Below, piece by piece: positions 58,140 to 64,000 of a stretch of 64,000 bases of DNA (position 1 is its first letter; each line of letters opens with the position of its first letter). The position numbers were made by a program, and so were the translations under genes. The notes beneath the pieces were generated by a model that was given only the letters and a program-made list of their open reading frames with translations, had not been told where the DNA came from and did no database searches. Source of the stretch: Vibrio maritimus (GTDB lineage Bacteria > Pseudomonadota > Gammaproteobacteria > Enterobacterales > Vibrionaceae); NCBI GenBank assembly GCA_003263775.1, contig JYJJ01000084.1:1-64000 (forward strand), in the 5' to 3' direction.

Positions 58140-59705
58140 TTACGCGAACCCAGCTAGGTGCGCACCGATAACCACAAAACTTGCCAAAACGAATAGCAGC
58201 AGTATAAAGCGCCAACAGAATTTTGCCCAGTCACCCCAATCAATACGACATACACCAAGCGTTGCCATCAAAGATGCGGATGTTGGTACGATAACGTTAG
58301 TAAAACCATCACCAAGTTGGAATGCCAATACTGCAACTTGACGTGTCACACCTGCAATATCTGCCAATGGTGCCAGCAGCGGCATAGTCAGTGCAGCTTG
58401 ACCAGAACCTGATGTCACAAAGAAGTTAAATACCGACTGGAATGCGTACATTAACCAAGCAGCGGCAACATCAGGCAGGCCGCTAATCATGCCACCAGCG
58501 CTGTTAAGAATAGAGTTTAGAACGCTAGACTCATCGGTGGTACCGCCACCTAGAATCAGAAGCACTCCCTTTGCACAACCAACGAGTAACGCAGGTGCAA
58601 GCATGATGCTAGCGCCTTCTTTGAAGGCATCAGCCATGTCATTTAGCGTCATACCGTTCAAGCGGAATAACACACCAATAAGACCAGCCACAAAACCCAT
58701 GGTAAAGAACTGAGAAGCGATCTCAGGAATATACCAAGCGTGCATCACCACGCCCCATACTACCCATACGGTCGTTGCAACGACGGTAAGCAGTACTAGC
58801 GAATCACCCAGATTCCAACGGGATTCTTTAACCGTATCAGCTTGTTTTCTAAAATAAACATCGGTACGGCGGCTGTATGAAAGCTCTGGATTCGCTTTAA
58901 TGCGAGAGGCATAAACCATGGTGAATACAATACCAATCACGGTAAACGCTGCCCACATCACCATGCGCATTGTCATGCCAGAGAGTACTGGAATACCCGC
59001 AATACCCTGCGCAACTGCAACGGAGAACGGGTTCATCCAGGACGTCGCAAAACCAATTTGCGTCGCCACGTAAGTCACCATGACCGTAGTAATGCCGTCA
59101 TAACCTAGACGAACCATCAAAGGGGCAATAATGATAGCGAATGCTACTGCCTCTTCACCCATACCAAAGACTGCACCGCCCAGAGAAAATAGGCCAAACA
59201 GAACGGGAATGAACAGCGCTTCACTGCCTTTGGTTTTATCGATCAGTCGCAAAATACCGTTATCGATTGTACCTGTGCGCATCACAATGCCAAACGCACC
59301 GCCAATAACCAGCATGAACATGATCACGCCAATCGCCGATCCCCATTTCGAGCCAGAAACTAAACCTTCAAATGCAAAGTTCATTAGGCCGATACCGCCA
59401 CCAGAAGCAAACAGTCCTACTGACTTGTATACCAAGTCACCATTTTCATCGGTTGCGTATTCAAAAGAGTGTGGATCGATAACGGTGCGCGTTTTTTCTG
59501 CACCATCAACAAGATAAGTCACTTCCTGACTGTCAAAATGACCCGCTGGAACGAAGTAAGTCAGCAATGTGGCTAGGATGCCGACGATAAAAATAAGAAT
59601 AAGGGTATCTGGCATCTGCCAGGTTTTCGTCCCTTGTGACGCGTTTGATGATGCTTCAGTATGAGTATTCATAATTATGTTAGGGTTAAGCATAAAATTT
59701 GGCAT
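58140..59705 (-). CDS. YfcC-family transporter
   Basis: A 521-residue inner-membrane protein of the YfcC/DcuC-related family, with about 12 hydrophobic segments. Family stretches include PDTLILIFIVGILATLLTYFVPAG, FSLGGAVFGMGEEAVAFAIII and ATSWMNPFSVAVAQGIAGIPV. The start at 59705 is supported by AAGGAT six bases upstream. It is probably cotranscribed with the downstream hydrolase gene. Amino acids or small peptides/amides are likely substrates (inference). Confidence 0.88.
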   Translation of the reverse strand: MPNFMLNPNIIMNTHTEASSNASQGTKTWQMPDTLILIFIVGILATLLTYFVPAGHFDSQEVTYLVDGAEKTRTVIDPHSFEYATDENGDLVYKSVGLFASGGGIGLMNFAFEGLVSGSKWGSAIGVIMFMLVIGGAFGIVMRTGTIDNGILRLIDKTKGSEALFIPVLFGLFSLGGAVFGMGEEAVAFAIIIAPLMVRLGYDGITTVMVTYVATQIGFATSWMNPFSVAVAQGIAGIPVLSGMTMRMVMWAAFTVIGIVFTMVYASRIKANPELSYSRRTDVYFRKQADTVKESRWNLGDSLVLLTVVATTVWVVWGVVMHAWYIPEIASQFFTMGFVAGLIGVLFRLNGMTLNDMADAFKEGASIMLAPALLVGCAKGVLLILGGGTTDESSVLNSILNSAGGMISGLPDVAAAWLMYAFQSVFNFFVTSGSGQAALTMPLLAPLADIAGVTRQVAVLAFQLGDGFTNVIVPTSASLMATLGVCRIDWGDWAKFCWRFILLLFVLASFVVIGAHLAGFA

Positions 59706-59858
59706 AAATATCCTTTATTCAGCATAAAAAATCAATATCAGACTGAACATCATTTGAACATTCGGATAATAAATTGATCTACCGCACTGGATTAACCTAC
59801 TGCCTATCCCTTCCTTGATACTCTCTCTTGCTTGGTGGTATTTGACATTCGTAGTAAC

Positions 59859-60769
59859 ATGCGGAAAAAACTACCAAAACTATTTATGAGCTCACATCAC
59901 CACCCTATTCGTGGCGCACTTTGGATGCTAGCTGCCGGAGCAGCTTTTGCTTTAGTGAACAACATTGCCCAAGTGGTCAGCATTCGCCATGCATGCCATC
60001 AACCATGGTGGCTCTTATTCAATATGCGATCGCTTTCTTCGTCATTCTGCCTTATCTGACATCACTTGGATTTAGGCACTCATTGAAAACTCAGCACTTC
60101 TCCAAACATCTGTTTCGAGTTTTTCTTTCTGTCGTGGGGATCCAGCTTTGGATGTGGGCGTTGGCTTATCCGGTCCCTATTTGGCAGGGAATCGCACTAC
60201 TTATGACATCACCCCTTTTTGCTACCTTGGGCTCGGGATTGCTTCTCAAAGAGAAAGTGGGGCCAGCACGCTGGCTGGCAACGCTGTTTGGGTTTATTGG
60301 CGCAATGATCATCTTAGAGCCTTGGGCAGATGATTTTAGCTGGGCAACGCTATTACCCGTTGGTGCGGCATTCTTCTGGGCTTGTTACTCGTTGATGGTC
60401 AAACACTTATCTTCGGATGATTCACCATCAACTATGGTCGTGTACTTACTGCTCCTCATCACGCCATTCAACCTATTTTTGGCACTTCCAGAATGGTCGT
60501 TACCAACAACAGGCTGGGTGTGGGCTTTACTTGTTGGTGCTGGTGCTTTAACGGCCCTGGCACAATGGGCGATCGTTAAAGCGTATTCGGTTGCGGACGC
60601 ATCATTTGTTCAGCCCTTTGATCATGCAAAGCTACCAATGAACGTTCTTGCTGGTTGGATTGTATTTGGCTGGGCACCACCAGGAAGGCTATGGCTTGGT
60701 GCGGCCATCATCATCGCATCGGTTGCTTTTATTACTCACTGGGAAACATCCAAACGCGACAAAAAATAA
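59859..60769 (+). CDS. EamA-family transporter (frame broken once)
   Basis: About 300 residues. One G added near 59993 gives VVSIRHGMPSTMVALIQYAIAFF and joins the two frames. Ten hydrophobic segments in two EamA repeats. The start codon is uncertain (59859 or 59886); neither has a strong ribosome site. It is divergent from the YfcC gene. Substrate unknown. Confidence 0.8.
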
Positions 60770-60843
60770 TTTGCCCTGATTGAAATGAAAACCCGTATTC
60801 AAGGTTCTACTCTATTAAATGGAAGAATTAAGAGGCGAAGAAC

Positions 60844-61461
60844 ATGGCACAACCAATTAAACTGACTTTATACCGCTGGGCTGGAAGCTGGGGACCATTT
60901 AAAGTTAACATTCCGTGTGGTGAGTGCACCTTAACCAAAGATATACTAACCGACACCTTTGCCAATGAACTTAACGGCATTCCAATTGAACTGGAAGTAA
61001 AAGACTGGTTATCACATTGGTGGGAGCCGTTAAAAGCAGGTTCTTGGCATGCCCCAATCTTAATGGTCGAAGGTAAGGTCGTTAGCCAAGGTGAGGCATT
61101 AAATCGCGGCGTATTGGTTCAGTCTGTGATTCAAGAGTGGACGAAACGCGACACATTGCAAGGCAATATCGTTTACGGCAAAGCCACTTGTCCTTACTGC
61201 GTCAAAGCTAAAAAGCTACTCGACGACGCAGGTATCCCATATACCTATCATGATGTCGTCAAGGACAGTGCTGCACTATATCGAATGATACCGGAAGTAA
61301 AAGCACATATTGGCCTCAAAACGCCAGTCACTGTGCCGCAAATCTGGCTCGAGGGAGAATATATCGGTGGAGCCGACAACTTAGAGACGTGGCTTGAAAG
61401 TCGCACCCCTGAAAAAACACCAGATAACGTTGTCGATTTTAGTGAGAAGAATGTCTCTTAA
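60844..61461 (+). CDS. Glutaredoxin-domain protein with N-terminal thiol domain
   Basis: A 205-residue cytosolic protein. The C-terminal half is a glutaredoxin with active site CPYC (ATCPYCVKAKKLLDDAGIPY) and TVPQIWLEGEYIGGADNLE as glutathione-binding segment. The N-terminal 100 residues have IPCGEC and WHAPILMVEGKVVSQGEA, the latter looking like a thioredoxin-fold strand-cis-Pro region, so it may be a double-domain thiol protein. An AGAGGCGAAG ribosome site precedes the ATG. Confidence 0.85.
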   Translation: MAQPIKLTLYRWAGSWGPFKVNIPCGECTLTKDILTDTFANELNGIPIELEVKDWLSHWWEPLKAGSWHAPILMVEGKVVSQGEALNRGVLVQSVIQEWTKRDTLQGNIVYGKATCPYCVKAKKLLDDAGIPYTYHDVVKDSAALYRMIPEVKAHIGLKTPVTVPQIWLEGEYIGGADNLETWLESRTPEKTPDNVVDFSEKNVS

Positions 61462-61520
61462 AACAGAAGACCTACAATTCATACAATCTCAAAGCTTCGT
61501 CTCATAAATGACAGATAAAA

Positions 61521-61554
61521 AAGAAGGCTCGCAATGTGCGAGCCTTCTTTTTTT
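61521..61554. terminator. Bidirectional terminator
   Basis: AAGAAGGCTCGC and GCGAGCCTTCTT arms with a 5-base loop; T-runs on both sides. It serves the glutaredoxin gene and the convergent 44-residue gene. Confidence 0.88.
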
Positions 61555-61561
61555 GAATCCA

Positions 61562-61696
61562 TTATTTAGCCAGTTTTTTCATCATTCGTTTAACGAAAGA
61601 CTTTTTCTTCGGCTGTGCTTTTCCATAAAGCATATCATCCATCATTTTCTTTGCTGCCAATTGACCAACATACGCTGAACCTAGTTCATAGCTCAT
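61562..61696 (-). CDS. Small basic protein of 44 residues
   Basis: MSYELGSAYVGQLAAKKMMD onward, ending KRMMKKLAK. GGAGAG is at good spacing before the ATG and a shared terminator follows directly. The N-terminal half is neutral and the C-terminal half strongly basic and amphipathic. No family recognised. Confidence 0.65.
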   Translation of the reverse strand: MSYELGSAYVGQLAAKKMMDDMLYGKAQPKKKSFVKRMMKKLAK

Positions 61697-62130
61697 GATC
61701 GCTCTCCGATAGATATGTAATTAACTTTCAACTGAGTGTAATTTTATACCTAAACAAGAATAAAACAAGAGGTAAATCACACTTTTTCGTACTAAATTTT
61801 CAAATAATAGCAAAACCCCACTATCAAGCCCTCTTGTAGATCACTCATCCTGTCAAACAAACTTTGTACTTAACACGACAAAAAATCGCAATTGCCACTA
61901 ACCAAGGTTCTGATCTTTAATTGGCTTTTGAGAATTCTGACACTATTCCAAATTGGAATTTCTGTCTTTCCAGACTTTCATTCGATTGTTTCATATACTT
62001 TTGAACTAGTTAATTTGAGCCATGAATTAAATCGGTCACGGGTTAGTCCTGGTGACACCTACAAGCAACGTGGATGCGCCCTTCTCAATGCTCATTTTTT
62101 GTTATTCACTTGTTTTGCAAGGTTAAGTTA
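61697..62130. other. Long leader region before the LuxR-type gene
   Basis: About 434 AT-rich bases with the promoter of the 44-residue gene on one side and a long upstream region of the response regulator on the other. A 15-bp palindrome ATTCCAAATTGGAAT lies at 61945-61959. No other gene seen. Confidence 0.45.
61945..61959. promoter_or_regulatory. Palindrome before the LuxR-type regulator
   Basis: ATTCCAA-A-TTGGAAT, about 170 bases before the start codon at 62131. A possible autoregulatory site; no supporting second copy was found. Confidence 0.3.
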
Positions 62131-62832
62131 ATGCTCTATCCAAACAGCAAAGATTGTCTCATCATTGATAACTACCCTATTGTTAGGGAGTCGATCGCCA
62201 AGATCGTAACCAGCATTGATGACATGAACTTAGTGCACCAAACAGACAGCATTCACACTGCTCTGAACCTGGTTAAAACTGGCAATATCGAACTGATCAT
62301 TCTCGATGTTAACCTGGCAGAAGCCGATGGTTTCGAGTTGATGCGCCGTGCTTATGCAGCAGGCTATAAAGGTAAGGCGATTTTCGTTTCAAGCTATGGC
62401 TATCCTGTATATTCAGAAACCGCGTATAAGCTAGGCGCCAATGGTTACATTAGCAAAACGGAAGATACTGCGCTGATTCGCGATGCCATTGCGGGCGTGA
62501 TGCGTGGATACAACTTGTTCAAGACCGATTACAAACAGCGCAGCCGCAACATCGTATTGTCGCAACGTGAAACCGTCGTCTTTAACTACTTGAAGAAAGG
62601 CTACACCAACAAGCAAATCTCCGAATTCCTGTCATTGAGTGCTAAAACTATTAGTACTTACAAATCAAGAATTCTGGACAAATACGAAGCCAATTCCATT
62701 GTTGAGCTGCTGCATACACAAGACGTAGTACAAACTCAGCCTACTGTTGGTGTGGCGATTAGTGGCACAGCGGCGAATCATGATACAGCGACAGCGATGA
62801 CTCCCCCTCCTGTTGCAGAAGCAGTCTTATAA
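62131..62832 (+). CDS. LuxR-family response regulator with receiver domain
   Basis: A 233-residue two-domain regulator from the ATG at 62131 (AAGG upstream). The receiver domain has the acidic pair IIDN, the phospho-acceptor Asp59 (LIILDVNL) and Lys in YISKTED. The HTH is LSQRETVVFNYLKKGYTNKQISEFLSLSAKTISTYKSRI. About 35 extra C-terminal residues of low complexity follow. No sensor kinase is next to it. It resembles the FimZ/BvgA/EvgA group. Confidence 0.88.
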   Translation: MLYPNSKDCLIIDNYPIVRESIAKIVTSIDDMNLVHQTDSIHTALNLVKTGNIELIILDVNLAEADGFELMRRAYAAGYKGKAIFVSSYGYPVYSETAYKLGANGYISKTEDTALIRDAIAGVMRGYNLFKTDYKQRSRNIVLSQRETVVFNYLKKGYTNKQISEFLSLSAKTISTYKSRILDKYEANSIVELLHTQDVVQTQPTVGVAISGTAANHDTATAMTPPPVAEAVL

Positions 62833-62869
62833 CTTTCTAAACTGCTTACTTCTTGGCAAGGACGCCAGG

Positions 62870-63766
62870 TTACTCCCCTAAAGAATTCAATACCGCCTGC
62901 TTGATTACGCTATGCAGCTTTTGATGTAACGGATTTTGTCTGTCACTCTGTTTAATACAGGAGACTACCGGCGCATAGGTCTGCATGTGCTCTGGAAACG
63001 GGATATATCTAACACCCTCTTTCGAAGCAAGGTGCTTTGCCAGCACCACAGAAGTGTTTTCCTGACGAACTACCGACACCGCCAATGAAAAGTTATCGAG
63101 CTTGGTTTTATAATCGAAAGAAAGATCGTACTGCGCCATTTGTCTGATCAGACGATGGTTTGTTTCATTCCAGCCCCGAACCTCAAAAAAGATACATGGG
63201 TTATCGAATACGTCTTGCCATTGATAAATGTCACTTTGCTCACCGACTAGAGCTCCCATCTCAACGTTAAATAAAGCACTTTGATACAAAGACTTAGAGC
63301 AATCCTCGTTGAACATCTGAATACCCAGTTGCACTTTCTCATCAAGAATACGCTGATAAGTATCACGTCGCCATGTGATCAACTCAATTAACGAATTACC
63401 AAACTCCGCTCTGAGAGCAGAAAGTATAGGAAGGGCAAAACGCTCAATGGAAGTATTGTCTAAGGCAATAACAATCGGATGTTCATATTGAGTCGCATCA
63501 AACACCTCGCCTTGCTTGAGCGCATTTTCTACCGAGCGCAAACCGCGCTGTATGCCAGGCATTATTCGCTCAAGATAATGTGTGGGCTCTAAGCCTGAGC
63601 TGCGGCGAATAAATAGAGGGTCACCAAGCTGTTCACGAAGCTTCGCCAAATGCTTACTTACCGCACTTTCCGTTTTACCTAACTTTGCCGCCGCTGTGGT
63701 TAGATTGCGATGCTCATAGATGAGTACCAATACTTTGAGTAAGTTATAGTCGTGCTCTTTATGCAT
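62870..63766 (-). CDS. LysR-family regulator
   Basis: About 298 residues from the ATG at 63766. N-terminal winged helix MHKEHDYNLLKVLVLIYEHR and TTAAAKLGKTESAVSKHLAKLREQLGDPLF, then a full effector-binding domain. Its start overlaps the end of the upstream GGDEF gene by 8 bases, so they are probably cotranscribed; a longer frame to 63862 lies in the GGDEF gene and is rejected. Confidence 0.86.
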   Translation of the reverse strand: MHKEHDYNLLKVLVLIYEHRNLTTAAAKLGKTESAVSKHLAKLREQLGDPLFIRRSSGLEPTHYLERIMPGIQRGLRSVENALKQGEVFDATQYEHPIVIALDNTSIERFALPILSALRAEFGNSLIELITWRRDTYQRILDEKVQLGIQMFNEDCSKSLYQSALFNVEMGALVGEQSDIYQWQDVFDNPCIFFEVRGWNETNHRLIRQMAQYDLSFDYKTKLDNFSLAVSVVRQENTSVVLAKHLASKEGVRYIPFPEHMQTYAPVVSCIKQSDRQNPLHQKLHSVIKQAVLNSLGE

Positions 63767-64000
63767 GTTGCGTACTCGTCTGTTCAACCGTTCGCGCTTT
63801 ACTGCGCTTATCTCGATACAATAGATTGTCAGCGCGTTGAATCGCGACCTGTAAATTATCACCTCGCTGAATTTGACTTACGCCAAAGCTGATAGTCATA
63901 GTCAGTGACTGCTTACCGAAAGGCGTAGATTCAATATCACTCGCTAGCCTATCTGCCAACTGATACGCAGTTTGCTCACTGCAGCCAGGCAACAGCACCA
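63759..64000 (-). CDS. Diguanylate cyclase (GGDEF) C-terminal fragment
   Basis: The last 80 residues of a GGDEF-domain protein, continuing past the right edge. TMTISFGVSQIQRGDNLQVAIQRADNLLYRDKRSKAR is the typical end of the domain. The GGDEF motif itself is outside the window, so activity cannot be judged. Overlaps the LysR start by 8 bases. Confidence 0.8.
   Translation of the reverse strand, partial: VLLPGCSEQTAYQLADRLASDIESTPFGKQSLTMTISFGVSQIQRGDNLQVAIQRADNLLYRDKRSKARTVEQTSTQHA

Overview
The window looks like a piece of a marine Vibrio (Vibrionaceae) genome, most likely the second chromosome. The arguments are the divergent malK / malEFG block in the vibrio arrangement, OmpU-type porins with the AEVYNNDGT-like mature start, abundant sugar-uptake genes, and moderate GC. 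No tRNA, rRNA, insertion sequence, phage or CRISPR array was found. Genus-level assignment is an inference from gene families, not from a marker gene.

Layout. 1-1.8 kb: an AraC fragment and a CDGSH / glutamate-synthase-like fusion. 2-5.4 kb: a large secreted protein preceded by a sigma-54 activator and a sigma-54-type promoter. 5.5-15.7 kb: a beta-glucoside/cellobiose module (GntR regulator, 6-phospho-beta-glucosidase, two PTS EIIC, EIIB, EIIA, LacI) with an exonuclease, an EamA exporter and small envelope proteins between. 15.7-19 kb: two tandem pairs of membrane-anchored, free-standing CSS-motif sensor domains without any EAL domain, the most unusual system here. 19.2-21.6 kb: AraC, EamA, thioesterase. 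21.8-37.1 kb: maltodextrin region: a GH13 amylase, an orphan second maltose-binding protein, a GH13 oligo-glucosidase with divergent LysR, then malGFE and divergent malK around a 765-base regulatory region that also encodes a probable structured RNA. 37.2-42 kb: curli cluster (CsgC-like, CsgA, CsgB, CsgE, CsgF, CsgG, CsgD). 42.4-49.8 kb: MoxR / DUF58 / DUF4381 / VWA / VWA-TPR / BatD operon. 49.9-56.7 kb: five porin genes of two subfamilies. 56.9-57.07 kb: a probable sigma-54-driven small RNA. 57-64 kb: aspartoacylase-like enzyme with YfcC transporter, EamA, glutaredoxin-like protein, a LuxR response regulator, LysR, and the end of a GGDEF protein.

Quality caveat. About 25 positions in about 15 genes need a single base added or removed, nearly always in a short run of one base, to restore a normal full-length protein. 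Insertions and deletions both occur and several genes carry two or three. This is the signature of homopolymer-length sequencing error, not of gene decay, so I annotate each such gene over its reconstructed span and state where the frame breaks.

How the genes work together. The window is dominated by oligosaccharide scavenging (outer-membrane porins, periplasmic binding proteins, ABC and PTS importers, cytoplasmic glycosidases, each with a local regulator and recognisable operators) and by surface attachment and signalling (curli, secreted protein, CSS-domain sensors, GGDEF and LuxR proteins).
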